Part shown: piece by piece, positions 42,944 through 51,764 of the stretch
Layout: each line of letters opens with the position of its first letter
How positions within the stretch are numbered: position 1 is the first letter of the stretch
DNA from: Mycobacterium szulgai
Lineage (GTDB): Bacteria; Actinomycetota; Actinomycetes; Mycobacteriales; Mycobacteriaceae
Assembly: GCF_002116635.1 (NCBI RefSeq)
Contig: NZ_LQPW01000178.1
Location: forward strand, 97,008-161,007
Reading direction: 5' to 3'
DNA: 64,000 bases
The notes under the pieces: model-generated
What the model saw: the letters and a program-made list of their open reading frames with translations, nothing else
Told to the model about the DNA's origin: nothing
Database searches by the model: none
Translations under genes and position numbers: made by a program

Positions 42944-44008
42944 ATGCGTTCCAACGCCGTCTTATGGACAGCGGAAAGTCAGCAGTCAGAAGACTCGCTA
43001 GTCACTTACGCGCTGGATCGGGACGAGGCCGTAGCGTTACGCAACCTCTCGCACGAGTGTGTTCAGCAATATGGCAGCGCGGAAAATCAGCGTTTGCACG
43101 CCGACGCACCGGTCATTGCAGCAGAACTGCCACGCGCTCTTCGTGCGGCGGCCAACAACGCACGCTGTAGCGATCGGCTGCATGCCTTTGTGGTGAGCAA
43201 TGTCGTAATCAATCCAGAGCTGGAGTCGACGCCCACGCATTGGGCGAAAGCTCAGACCGACGGCAGTAGCTCAGAATCGGTGGCGCTGGTTCTGATTGCC
43301 TCACTTCTCGGCGACACCATCGGCTGGCAGACTCAGCAAGACGGTCGGCTCGTCACCGACGTTCTCCCGATCAAAGGGCTTGAGGACTCGTTGGTGAGTT
43401 CCTCGAGTCTCACGGAGCTGGGCTGGCATACCGAGGACGCCTTCTCGCCGTATCGTGCGGATTACGTGGGGTTGCTGTGCTTGCGACGGCCGAGCAGGGT
43501 CGCCACTACCGTCTCCGGGGTGGACCCCAGCCGGATCCCGAGCGATATCCGAGAGATCCTGCACGAACAGCGATTCATCATCCGCCCAGATTCTTCACAC
43601 ACCAGGCAATTCAACGTTTCTCACTATCGCGACAGCAGCTTCGGTCAGCTGCAGAATATCTATCAGGAGCCGCCCAGAGTCGCCATTCTCAGCGGTCCTG
43701 CGGATTGTCCGGTGCTGCGAATCGATCGCGACTTCACCGAGGCTCAGCCCGGAGATGTGGTTGCCGAGATGGCCCTCGAGTGGATTATCGATCACCTCGA
43801 CTGCCGCTTATACGATTTGCCGCTCGATCCGGGCGAAGCGGTATTCCTGAACAACAACAACGTCGTCCATGGGCGGCGCCCATTCCAACCACGCTTCGAT
43901 GGAACCGATCGTTGGCTCAAGCGCGTCAACATCGTCACCGACCTGCGACGTACGCGAAACGGACGGCTCGACAATGTAAGCCGAGTAATAACACACACCG
44001 CGAACTGA
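42944..44008 (+). CDS. VioC/AsnO-type Fe(II)/2-oxoglutarate-dependent amino acid hydroxylase
   Basis: A 354-residue enzyme of the clavaminate synthase-like group that hydroxylates the beta-carbon of free or carrier-bound amino acids (arginine in VioC, asparagine in AsnO). The iron ligands are His and Glu in LGWHTEDAFSPYRADYVGL (HxE as in VioC) and His in NNNNVVHGRRPFQPR; the 2OG-binding arginine is in DRWLKRVNIVTDLR. The start at ATG 42944 (MRSNAVLWTAESQ) with GAAAGG upstream gives the length of VioC (about 358); the open frame from 42653 would add 97 non-homologous residues. Base composition is less GC-rich than the neighbours, suggesting acquisition. It faces the CAR-exporter operon. Confidence 0.88.
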   Translation: MRSNAVLWTAESQQSEDSLVTYALDRDEAVALRNLSHECVQQYGSAENQRLHADAPVIAAELPRALRAAANNARCSDRLHAFVVSNVVINPELESTPTHWAKAQTDGSSSESVALVLIASLLGDTIGWQTQQDGRLVTDVLPIKGLEDSLVSSSSLTELGWHTEDAFSPYRADYVGLLCLRRPSRVATTVSGVDPSRIPSDIREILHEQRFIIRPDSSHTRQFNVSHYRDSSFGQLQNIYQEPPRVAILSGPADCPVLRIDRDFTEAQPGDVVAEMALEWIIDHLDCRLYDLPLDPGEAVFLNNNNVVHGRRPFQPRFDGTDRWLKRVNIVTDLRRTRNGRLDNVSRVITHTAN

Positions 44009-44037
44009 GCCGCAACGCTGTTGGCGCGGTGGGCTTT

Positions 44038-46752
44038 TCACGTCAACCAGTCGAACGCCGGGGCAGCGCCGAACAGTATCCCGCCACTGCCGGCCTTGCC
44101 GTGTGCGCCGTTGCCGTTGGGGCCTAAGCCGGGGCTGCCGCCGGCACCGCCGCTGCCGATCAGGACGGCGTTGCCGCCGTTGCCGCCGTCGGCGCCGGTG
44201 GCGTCGAGGTTCTGGCCACCGGCCCCGCCCGCGCCGCCGTCGCCGATCAACGCCGCCTTGCCGCCGTGGCCGCCGACACCGGCGCCAACGCCGCCGGCTC
44301 CGCCGGCCCCACCGGTGCCGCCGGAGCCGATAAGCAGCCCCGCATTGCCGGCGGCCCCGCCGGCTCCGCCGACGGCGGCGCCGAAGCCGGCGTTGCCGCC
44401 GGCCCCGCCGTGGCCGAACAGGCCGATGGCGTTGCCGCCGGCCCCACCGATCCCGCCGACGCCCATGCCGGTTTCGGCGCCGACTCCGGCGTGGGCGCCG
44501 GCGCCGCCATTACCGGCCAGTATGCCGCCGGTTCCGCCGGCACCACCGGCGCCACCGGACAAGAAGCCACCCGAACCTACGCCGCCGGCACCGCCGTCGC
44601 CGAATAGCCCTGCGGCGCCGCCGATTCCGCCCGTTCCGCCGTTGGCGGCAGCGCCGGCGTTGGGCCCGCCCGGGCCACCGGCGCCGCCATTTCCAATGAC
44701 CAGGCCGCCATGGCCACCGTGCCCGCCGGTTCCACCGGTACCCCCGGCGCCGACGTTGGCCCCGCCGGCAGCGCCGTTGCCGCCGTTGCCCAGGAGCAGA
44801 CCGCCGTGGCCGCCGTCGCCGCCGGTCGCGCCGAGACCGGCGCTCTGGCCCAGTCCGCCGATGCCGCCGGCACCGCCGTCGCCGAACAGTCCGATGGCGT
44901 TGCCGCCGATTCCGCCGGCCCCACCGAGGCCGGTGCTGCTATTGCCGCCCAGGCCGCCGACCCCGCCCCGGCCGGCCAACAGCCCACCGGCACCGCCGTT
45001 GCCGCCGGCCCCGGCAGTACCGGTTGTGACGCTGTAGCCGGCGCCGCCGGCGCCGCCGTCGCCGAATAATCCGGCGGCCCCGCCATTGCCACCGCCGTGG
45101 TGCGACGGCCCACCGGATCCACCGCTGCCGCCGTTGCCGTACAAGATCCCGCCAGCCCCGCCGTCGGCACCGGTCCCCGGCGCTCCTGAGATGCCGTTGC
45201 CGATCAGCGGGCGGTTCAGTAACGCTTCGGTGGGCGCGTTGATCACCTTGAGCAGATCCTGCTGCGCCGGGCAGACCCCGCCGGTGCCGGCGGCGCCGCG
45301 AGCGCCGTCGCCGCTGGGGCCGATGCCGGGGCTGCCCCCGGCGCCGCCGTTGCCGATCAGGACTGCGTTGCCGCCGTTGCCGCCATTGGCCCCGGTTCCG
45401 GTGGTGTTCAGGTTCTGCCCACCGGCCCCGCCATTGCCGCCGTCACCGATCAGCGCAGCTTTACCGCCAAGGCCACCAACACCGGCGCCCTGGCCGCCGA
45501 CCGCGCCGGGCCCGCCGTTGCCGCCGCGGCCAACAAGCAGACCCGCGTCACCGCCGGCGCCGCCGGCTCCGCCGAAGGCGGCACCGAACCCGGCGGTTCC
45601 ACCGGCACCGCCGTTGCCGAACAGCCCGATGGCGTTGCCGCCGGCCCCGCCGGCCCCGCCGACGCCGACCGCAGTATCGGCGGCGACCCCGGCGTGGCCG
45701 CCCGCGCCGCCGTTGCCGGCCAGCATGCCGCCGGTGCCGCCGGCCCCACCGGCGCCACCGGACAACAAACCACTCGCCCCGGCGCCGCCGGCACCGCCGT
45801 CGCCGAATAACCCTGCGGCGCCGCCGATTCCGCCGACCCCACCATGGGCTGGGGCGCCGGCGCTGCCGCCGGCGGCACCGCCGGCGCCGCCGGTTCCGAC
45901 GATCAGGCCGCTATGGCCACCGTGCCCGCCGGTCCCGCCGATGCCCCCGGCGCCGGTGTTGACCCCGCCGGGGCCGCCGGCCCCGCCGTTGCCCAGCAGC
46001 AGGCCACCATGGCCGCCGTCGCCGCCGGCCGCGCCGAGGCCGGCGCTCTGGCCCAGTCCGCCGATGCCGCCGGCGCCGCCGTCGCCGAACAGGCCGAGGG
46101 CGTTGCCCCCGGCCCCGCCGACTCCGGCCGGGCCGGTGCCGCTGTTGCCGCCGAGGCCGCCGAGCCCGCCGCGGCCGGCCAGCAGGGCGCCGGCACCGCC
46201 GTTGCCGCCGGCCCCGGCAGTGCCGGTTGTGACGCTGTAGCCGGCGCCGCCGGCGCCGCCGTCGCCGAATAATCCGGCGGCCCCGCCATTGCCGCCGCCG
46301 GGGTGCGTTGGGCCGCCGGATCCGCCGCTGCCGCCGTTGCCGTACAAGATCCCGCCAGGCCCGCCGTCGGCACCGGTCCCCGGCGCTCCGGCGGTGCCGT
46401 TGCCGATCAGCGGGCGGCTCAGCAACGCTTCGGTGGGCGTGTTTATCGCGGTGAGCAGACTTTGCGCGACATTGGTGGCTTCGGCGTGGGCATACGATGC
46501 CGCGCCGGTGGTTAGGGCGTTCACAAGCTGTCGATGAAAGGCTGTCGCCTGGGCGCTAAGGGTCTGATATGCCTGCGCGTGCGCGCTGAACAACGCCGCC
46601 ACCGCCGCCGAGACCTCATCGGCGCCGGCCGCAAGTAACCCCGCCGTCGGTCCTGCGGCGGCCAAATTCGCTGCAGTCAGTGTGGTTTCGATGCGTGCCA
46701 CATCGGCCGCGGCCGCCAGCACGAGCTCAGGCATCACGTTGACGAACGACAA
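44038..46752 (-). CDS. PE_PGRS protein with a large internal duplication
   Basis: A 904-residue PE_PGRS protein starting at a TTG (46752, MSFVNVMPELVLAAAADVAR) with AGGAAA upstream. After the PE domain the linker NTPTEALLSRPLIGNGTAG (near residue 100) and its PGRS tract are repeated near residue 497 as NAPTEALLNRPLIGNGISG, followed by the same order of blocks (ILYGNGGSGGSGG, GLFGDGGAGGAGYSVTTGTA and so on). The repeat period is about 398 residues. The stop is 29 bases from the convergent oxygenase stop. Confidence 0.9.
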   Translation of the reverse strand: MSFVNVMPELVLAAAADVARIETTLTAANLAAAGPTAGLLAAGADEVSAAVAALFSAHAQAYQTLSAQATAFHRQLVNALTTGAASYAHAEATNVAQSLLTAINTPTEALLSRPLIGNGTAGAPGTGADGGPGGILYGNGGSGGSGGPTHPGGGNGGAAGLFGDGGAGGAGYSVTTGTAGAGGNGGAGALLAGRGGLGGLGGNSGTGPAGVGGAGGNALGLFGDGGAGGIGGLGQSAGLGAAGGDGGHGGLLLGNGGAGGPGGVNTGAGGIGGTGGHGGHSGLIVGTGGAGGAAGGSAGAPAHGGVGGIGGAAGLFGDGGAGGAGASGLLSGGAGGAGGTGGMLAGNGGAGGHAGVAADTAVGVGGAGGAGGNAIGLFGNGGAGGTAGFGAAFGGAGGAGGDAGLLVGRGGNGGPGAVGGQGAGVGGLGGKAALIGDGGNGGAGGQNLNTTGTGANGGNGGNAVLIGNGGAGGSPGIGPSGDGARGAAGTGGVCPAQQDLLKVINAPTEALLNRPLIGNGISGAPGTGADGGAGGILYGNGGSGGSGGPSHHGGGNGGAAGLFGDGGAGGAGYSVTTGTAGAGGNGGAGGLLAGRGGVGGLGGNSSTGLGGAGGIGGNAIGLFGDGGAGGIGGLGQSAGLGATGGDGGHGGLLLGNGGNGAAGGANVGAGGTGGTGGHGGHGGLVIGNGGAGGPGGPNAGAAANGGTGGIGGAAGLFGDGGAGGVGSGGFLSGGAGGAGGTGGILAGNGGAGAHAGVGAETGMGVGGIGGAGGNAIGLFGHGGAGGNAGFGAAVGGAGGAAGNAGLLIGSGGTGGAGGAGGVGAGVGGHGGKAALIGDGGAGGAGGQNLDATGADGGNGGNAVLIGSGGAGGSPGLGPNGNGAHGKAGSGGILFGAAPAFDWLT

Positions 46753-47094
46753 ACTGGTTTCCTAGCTGATTGAGGAGCGCCGCTGCTGCCTGTCAGTCTC
46801 ATTAGCCGCCGAGTATCGCGTCTAGCAGATTGTTTCGACCAAATCGTTGCGTGAGCTGAAAGTGTCGTGCCGGTGGGTACGAGCAATGACATTCCCCGGT
46901 GACCCGAATTACTCAAAGCAAAATCACATGAAATACCGATGCTCATCGGCCATGCGCCCGACTGAACTACATATGCGTTGAGCTGCGCCGATGCAACTGT
47001 CAACCATTTCAAGCAGTTTTATTGCTTTCACGCCACTCTTACGGAAACGTCTAGGAAGCCGCGCAATTTCGGTCCCTACTGATTTGGGGGTGTC
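46753..47094. other. Intergenic region with divergent promoters
   Basis: Separates a minus-strand PE_PGRS gene from the plus-strand Het-C-like gene. No frame with a credible product; moderately AT-rich (CCGAATTACTCAAAGCAAAA). It should contain both promoters. A ribosome site GGGGGTG precedes the Het-C-like ATG. Confidence 0.45.
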
Positions 47095-47967
47095 ATGACA
47101 CTTTCCCGCCGGCGCTCGCTGGCCACCTTCGTCGTGATCGTGGCGAGCATCGCTTTCGTCTGGGCCGTTGGCCTGTTCGCCCCCAGAGCCCAGGCGTTCT
47201 ACGTCACGAACCATGAAACGATCACGCGCGCGGCGCTGCCGGCAGACCAGGTCAGCCAGTTGGCCGTCAACCAGATACTGATCGGTCCGCCGCCGGGAGC
47301 GGGTGCGATGGGAAGCGACGCATTTGCCACCGACGAATTCCGGCATCTCGACAACTCGATTACGCCGGTGGACATTTGCAACCGGGCTCAACAAGCGTGG
47401 GACACCTTTTCACCCGTCGTGCTCAGCGGCTCGGTGCTCACCCCGGCGGGGCAGGCGAATGGACCGGCGGCCCGCGCGGCTTTCGGGGCCCTTGTGCATA
47501 CCCAGCAGGACTTCTACGCCCACTCCAATTGGGTTGAGGACAACATCGCCGTAGGTCAGCTGGATCGGCTCGCCCCGCCGATCTTCCCCGCATGTAACCC
47601 GGCGGCGTTTCCCCCCGATCTGCACACCGGATACTTCAACATCGATCTCTCCTCGCAATTCCCCCTGGAAGGCTGCCCGCCGGCAGGCCCGCCGCCAGGG
47701 TTCCAGGAGTGCCACACGACGCTGAACAAGGACGGCCCCAAGGCCATCCGCGGCGCTCAGGCCGTCCCGGGCACCAACCTGACCAACTACGATCTTGCGA
47801 CCCGACTGGCGACCCAGGCCACCACCGACCTCTACGTTCAGGTACGCGACCTGGTTGCCAGCACCAACGGGCCGGACGCGGCGACGGCGCTGTTCCAGCA
47901 AGGCGGACCCATGCCGTCGCTGTCTAGCCTGCCCAACCTGGCCAATGTCTATCTAGGCACCGGGTAG
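47095..47967 (+). CDS. Secreted Het-C / zinc-dependent phospholipase C-like protein
   Basis: A 290-residue protein with an N-terminal signal peptide (SLATFVVIVASIAFVWAVGL, cleavage near AQA-FY). The mature part has histidine and acidic motifs of the Het-C/zinc-dependent phospholipase C-like fold: NHETITRAALP near residue 40, EFRHLDN near 82 and FGALVHTQQDFYAHSNWVED near 140-160. Four or more cysteines in the C-terminal half may form disulfides. A lipolytic or membrane-acting secreted enzyme is inferred. No homolog recalled at this locus in H37Rv. Confidence 0.75.
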   Translation: MTLSRRRSLATFVVIVASIAFVWAVGLFAPRAQAFYVTNHETITRAALPADQVSQLAVNQILIGPPPGAGAMGSDAFATDEFRHLDNSITPVDICNRAQQAWDTFSPVVLSGSVLTPAGQANGPAARAAFGALVHTQQDFYAHSNWVEDNIAVGQLDRLAPPIFPACNPAAFPPDLHTGYFNIDLSSQFPLEGCPPAGPPPGFQECHTTLNKDGPKAIRGAQAVPGTNLTNYDLATRLATQATTDLYVQVRDLVASTNGPDAATALFQQGGPMPSLSSLPNLANVYLGTG

Positions 47968-48024
47968 GGGACCGGCGCTCGGTGTTGGCGGGCCGAACCG
48001 GGCGTTATGGCATACGTTCGGACG

Positions 48025-48312
48025 ATGAGCAGCGAAGGCATCGGCTACCTGAAATTCGAATGCCCCCAAGGCCATCCTGTGGGCAGGGTTCTCAAGGACG
48101 TGCCGCATCAGGCGGTCCAATACGATCCCGGAGCCCAGGTCGGACCACGCCGGTTCTGGCCGCAGGAAGACGAGCAGCCGCTGTTCAAGGCGCATTGCCG
48201 CTTCTGCGATAAACCCGTGGCCGAGTCCACTGCTTCCTTGCAGAACCAATTGCGTGCCGTGCTCGAAGACCCGTCGGCAACCTCGGCGATCGCCACCTTG
48301 CCCTACGGCTAG
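48025..48312 (+). CDS. Small zinc-ribbon-like hypothetical protein
   Basis: A 95-residue protein from ATG 48025 (MSSEGIGYLKFECPQGHPVG). Metal-binding pairs are suggested by ECPQGH and AHCRFC. No DNA-binding or enzymatic motif otherwise. An alternative ATG at 48007 adds six residues. The TauE-like gene follows 28 bases later, so they may be cotranscribed. Function unknown. Confidence 0.65.
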   Translation: MSSEGIGYLKFECPQGHPVGRVLKDVPHQAVQYDPGAQVGPRRFWPQEDEQPLFKAHCRFCDKPVAESTASLQNQLRAVLEDPSATSAIATLPYG

Positions 48313-48340
48313 GCCCGCCCGCGGCCTAGGGTTGTCGAAA

Positions 48341-49123
48341 GTGTCGGTTTCCCACATGATTTTGATCGGCCTGGCCGGGTTGGCCGCCGGCGCGATCAAT
48401 GCGCTCGTCGGCTCGGGCACCCTGATCACCTTTCCGACACTGGTGGCCCTGGGCTATCCGCCGGTCACCGCGACCATGTCGAACGCGGTCGGTCTGGTCG
48501 CCGGCGGTGTTTCGGCCACTTGGGGCTATCGCAATGAACTGGGCGGTCAGTGGGACCGGTTGCGCTGGCAGATCCCGGCGTCGCTGGCCGGCGCGGTGCT
48601 GGGCGCCTTCCTGCTGCTGCATCTGCCTGAAAAGGTCTTCGCCGAGATCGTGCCGGCGCTGCTGGTGCTGGCTTTGGTTCTGGTGGTGATCGGCCCGCGG
48701 ATCCAGTCCTGGGCGCGTCTGCGGGCCGAGGTGGCCGGCCGTTCCGCCGAACACATCACGCCGGCACGCATGGCCGCGCTGGTGCTCGGCACGTTCGCTG
48801 TTGGCGTCTATGGCGGCTATTTCACTGCCGCGCAGGGCATTCTGCTGGTCGGCGTGATGGGTGCCCTGCTGCCGGAGTCGATGCAGCGCATGAACGCGGC
48901 GAAGAACCTGCTGGCGCTGGTGGTCAATATCGTTGCGGCACTTGGCTATACGTTGGTCGCATTCGGCCGGATCAGCTGGCCGGTGGCCGGGCTGATCGCG
49001 GCGGGCTCGCTGGCCGGTGGGTTGATCGGAGCGCGCTACGGACGTCGGCTCTCGCCGAACGCGCTGCGCGCCACCATCGTGGTGGTCGGCGTGATCGGGT
49101 TGTACCGGCTGCTCACTGTGTGA
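48341..49123 (+). CDS. TauE/SafE-family (sulfite/organosulfonate exporter-like) membrane protein
   Basis: A 260-residue protein with about eight helices in two internally related halves. Family motifs are LAAGAINALVGSGTLITFPTL near residue 15-35 with ALGYPPVTATMSNAVGLV, and the second half GVYGGYFTAAQGILLVGVMG near 155. The start is GTG 48341 (VSVSHMILIGLAG) or ATG 48356. It probably moves a small sulfur or carboxylate anion. The following catalase-like gene overlaps or abuts it. Confidence 0.82.
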   Translation: MSVSHMILIGLAGLAAGAINALVGSGTLITFPTLVALGYPPVTATMSNAVGLVAGGVSATWGYRNELGGQWDRLRWQIPASLAGAVLGAFLLLHLPEKVFAEIVPALLVLALVLVVIGPRIQSWARLRAEVAGRSAEHITPARMAALVLGTFAVGVYGGYFTAAQGILLVGVMGALLPESMQRMNAAKNLLALVVNIVAALGYTLVAFGRISWPVAGLIAAGSLAGGLIGARYGRRLSPNALRATIVVVGVIGLYRLLTV

Positions 49124-49152
49124 GCGGCGGTGCGAGGCCCTACTATTCGCCC

Positions 49153-50088
49153 ATGCCGGTTTCTCCTGAAGACGCGATCGAAGCGATCCGGGGCACCGGG
49201 GGAGCCTGTCCCGGTTATCGGGCGTTGCACGCCAAAGGCACCCTTTACCGTGGCACCTTCACCGCAACCCCGCAGGCCGCCGGCCTTTCGCGGGCCCAGC
49301 ATCTCGACGGCTCGCAAATCCCCGCGCTGATCCGGTTCTCCAACGGATCCGGTAAGCCAGACCAGCGCGACGGCTCACCGGGCGTGCGCGGCATGGCGGT
49401 GAAATTCACCCTGCCCGACGGCAAGACCACCGACGTGTCGACGCAGACGGCTCGGCTGTTCGTCTCAAGCACGCCAGAGGGATTCGTCGATCTGCTGCGG
49501 GCGCTGCGGCCCGGCCTGACCACGCCGGTGCGGCTGGCTTCCTACTTCGCCACCCACCCCCGGCTACTCGCTGCCCTGCCCGTGCTGGGCGCCGCCGGCC
49601 GGGTGCCGGCGAGCTACGCCACCGCCGAGTACCACGGATTACACGCCTTCCGCTGGGTCGGCCCCGACGGCAGCGCCAAATACGTTCGCTACCATCTGAT
49701 TCCGTCAGCCGGCGCGAAGCATCTTTCGCCGCTCGCCGCCCGGGCAAAGGGGCCGGACTTCCTCACCGACGAACTGAACGCCCGACTGGATGCCGGACCG
49801 GTGCGGTTCGACTACCGCGTTCAGATCGCCGGACCGAATGACTCCACCGTCGACCCGTCGGCGCCGTGGCAACGCAACGACACCGTTTCCGTCGGCACCC
49901 TGGACATCACCGGCCTGGACACCGAACGCGAGCACGGCGACGACATCGTCGTATTCGACCCGATGCGGGTGACCGACGGCATCGAGCCGTCCGAGGATCC
50001 GGTGCTTCGGTTCCGCACCCTGGCCTACTCGGCGTCGGTCAAATTGCGCGCCGGGGTGGATCGCGGTCCCGAAGCGCCGCACACCTGA
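49153..50088 (+). CDS. Catalase-related peroxidase
   Basis: A protein of about 311 residues, much shorter than true catalases, of the small catalase-related haem peroxidase group. ALHAKGTLYRGTFTAT near residue 22 holds the distal histidine, RFSNGSGKPDQRDGSPGVRGMAVKF near 58-82 the distal asparagine region, and the C-terminal DPVLRFRTLAYSASVKLR the proximal Tyr/Arg segment. ATG 49153 (MPVSPEDAIEAI) fits the family N-terminus; a GTG at 49120 overlaps the preceding stop and could also be used. It probably reduces organic peroxides. Confidence 0.85.
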   Translation: MPVSPEDAIEAIRGTGGACPGYRALHAKGTLYRGTFTATPQAAGLSRAQHLDGSQIPALIRFSNGSGKPDQRDGSPGVRGMAVKFTLPDGKTTDVSTQTARLFVSSTPEGFVDLLRALRPGLTTPVRLASYFATHPRLLAALPVLGAAGRVPASYATAEYHGLHAFRWVGPDGSAKYVRYHLIPSAGAKHLSPLAARAKGPDFLTDELNARLDAGPVRFDYRVQIAGPNDSTVDPSAPWQRNDTVSVGTLDITGLDTEREHGDDIVVFDPMRVTDGIEPSEDPVLRFRTLAYSASVKLRAGVDRGPEAPHT

Positions 50089-50104
50089 AAGCCGGGGACA
50101 TACG

Positions 50105-50668
50105 ATGCGGACCATGGCTACGGAAACTTCTGTGGCGCGAGCCGCCACACCAATCCCGCTGCGAGAGCGGCGACGCGACTGGTTTTTCATCGTCATGTTC
50201 TCGTTGTTCGCGCTGACCTCGTTGGTCACCGACACCATCAACCTGACTCAGCCGAGCGCCAACTCGTGGTACTTCGTGGAAAGGTTCATGTTCGCCAACG
50301 GCAACGAAACGCTGATTCTGCAAAACCCTCGCTTCGTTCAGGTCTCCGTCGGATTTGTGTCGGCGCTGTTGTTCGGCCTGTTCTACCTGGTGCTCATCTA
50401 TGCCTTTGTGCGGGGCCGGGATTGGATTCGGCTGCCCGCCGTCTTCTTCGCGGGGATGGTGGTCATGAGCGCCGGCGTGTACCTGGCTGTTGGAATCCTG
50501 GGCGATGCGCCGCTTTTTCAGCGGGCCTGTGGACCGGGATCCACCTTCGACTACAAGTTCGTCAACGCCGGCCTGTCCATCGCTTACAACCTGCCCTACC
50601 CGGTAGTTGCGTTGCTCCTCGTCGCGCGGATGTGGCGCGAGTGTCCGTTCACCCGCTTAGCGTCCTAG
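50105..50668 (+). CDS. Four-helix membrane protein, EXPERA/emopamil-binding-like
   Basis: A 187-residue protein with four predicted helices: DWFFIVMFSLFALTSLVTDT, VSVGFVSALLFGLFYLVLIY, AVFFAGMVVMSAGVYLAVGI and AYNLPYPVVALLLVAR. The arrangement and the Asp/Asn in the first helix recall EXPERA-domain proteins (sterol isomerase-like), but I hold this loosely. Two ATGs (50105, 50114) are possible starts. The 3' end overlaps the convergent ligase gene by 20 bases. Confidence 0.65.
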   Translation: MRTMATETSVARAATPIPLRERRRDWFFIVMFSLFALTSLVTDTINLTQPSANSWYFVERFMFANGNETLILQNPRFVQVSVGFVSALLFGLFYLVLIYAFVRGRDWIRLPAVFFAGMVVMSAGVYLAVGILGDAPLFQRACGPGSTFDYKFVNAGLSIAYNLPYPVVALLLVARMWRECPFTRLAS

Positions 50669-51764
50669 CGGCTGCTTCATTGATCACGTCCATCACGTCG
50701 CCTCGTTGCCGCCAGGCCCGCAGCTGACGCATCGCGCCGTTGCCTTCGGCTGCGATGCGTTCGAGTTCCCAGACGACCCTTTCGTATTCACCGAGCTCAT
50801 CCAGCGCCGGATGCACCCGCCGCACCAGAGCGCACAACTGCTCGCGGGCCTGCACCGCCGCACATCCATCGATCAAGTTCAGCGTCCGCCCCGATAGCCC
50901 GTCGTGTGCCGACATCCAGTAGGCCGCGCGAAGCGCGCCCGGCGGCAGCCGCTTGGCTTCCTCACCTTCGGCGCACTCGTGCAGCGCGGTCATCACCGCA
51001 GCTCTGATCAGGGTCGCTAGCAGGACCGTTTCGGCGACGGTGGCCGGCACGTCGGCAACCCGGACCTCCACCGTCGGGAAGTTCGCCGACGGGCGCACGT
51101 CCCAATAGATCATCTTGGGATCCAGGATCACCCCGGTGTCGACCAGCATGTGCACCGTGCGCTGGTAGTCGTCCAGTGAAGGGAAGTAAGGCGGTGCGCC
51201 GGCCGCCGGCCAGCGCCGCCACAGGACGCTGCGCCAGCTCGCATAGCCGGAGTCGGTGTTGCGATAGATCGCCGAATTGGCCGACAAACCGAGCAGCGAG
51301 GGCAGCCAGGGCCGCAGCCAATTGCTGACGTGGATGGCAGCGGCGCGGTCGGGCACCTGCACATGCACATGACACCCACAGATGCCCTGCTCATGCGCGA
51401 TCATGCCGAACCGGGCCGCGATCTGTTGGTAGCGCGGAGTGTCGGTGACCGGGAAATCATGCGGCGTGGCAGGCGGAAGGCCCAGGGCCAAGAGCCGTAC
51501 CCTGCACGCCTCGGCCGCATCGGCCGCAGTCCGTCGCAGCTCGAGTAGCTCCTTGCCAAGTTGCGCGCTTGTCGTGGCCACGCCGGAGCTGGTCTCCACC
51601 TGGCAACTACTCAACTCCAATTGCAGTGTGGCGCCACGGTGTCCGGCCTCGGCGGCAACGGCGGCATTGCGCGGCGCCGGTTCGCCGTTCTGCGGGTCCA
51701 CGAGGAGGAATTCCTCCTCGACGCCGACGGTCGGAGGTTCGCGCTCCGAGCGCTGCGCGCTCAT
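50649..51764 (-). CDS. YbdK-type carboxylate-amine ligase (glutamate-cysteine ligase 2 family)
   Basis: A 371-residue ATP-grasp-like glutamine-synthetase-fold enzyme. TVGVEEEFLLVDPQNGEP near residue 11-28 binds metal and nucleotide; QLELSSCQVETSSG near 48, GCHVHVQVPD near 130 and SANFPTVEVRVADVPAT near 225 are family features. It matches the Rv0433 type more than EgtA. Weak glutamate-cysteine ligase activity is known for E. coli YbdK; the true substrate pair is unknown. Confidence 0.86.
   Translation of the reverse strand: MSAQRSEREPPTVGVEEEFLLVDPQNGEPAPRNAAVAAEAGHRGATLQLELSSCQVETSSGVATTSAQLGKELLELRRTAADAAEACRVRLLALGLPPATPHDFPVTDTPRYQQIAARFGMIAHEQGICGCHVHVQVPDRAAAIHVSNWLRPWLPSLLGLSANSAIYRNTDSGYASWRSVLWRRWPAAGAPPYFPSLDDYQRTVHMLVDTGVILDPKMIYWDVRPSANFPTVEVRVADVPATVAETVLLATLIRAAVMTALHECAEGEEAKRLPPGALRAAYWMSAHDGLSGRTLNLIDGCAAVQAREQLCALVRRVHPALDELGEYERVVWELERIAAEGNGAMRQLRAWRQRGDVMDVINEAAARTLSG

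Noticed and set aside
44021..46240. Proline-rich open frames on the plus strand opposite the second PE_PGRS gene
   Set aside because: Mirror frames of the Gly-Ala repeats, not proteins; the minus-strand PE domain proves the real gene.
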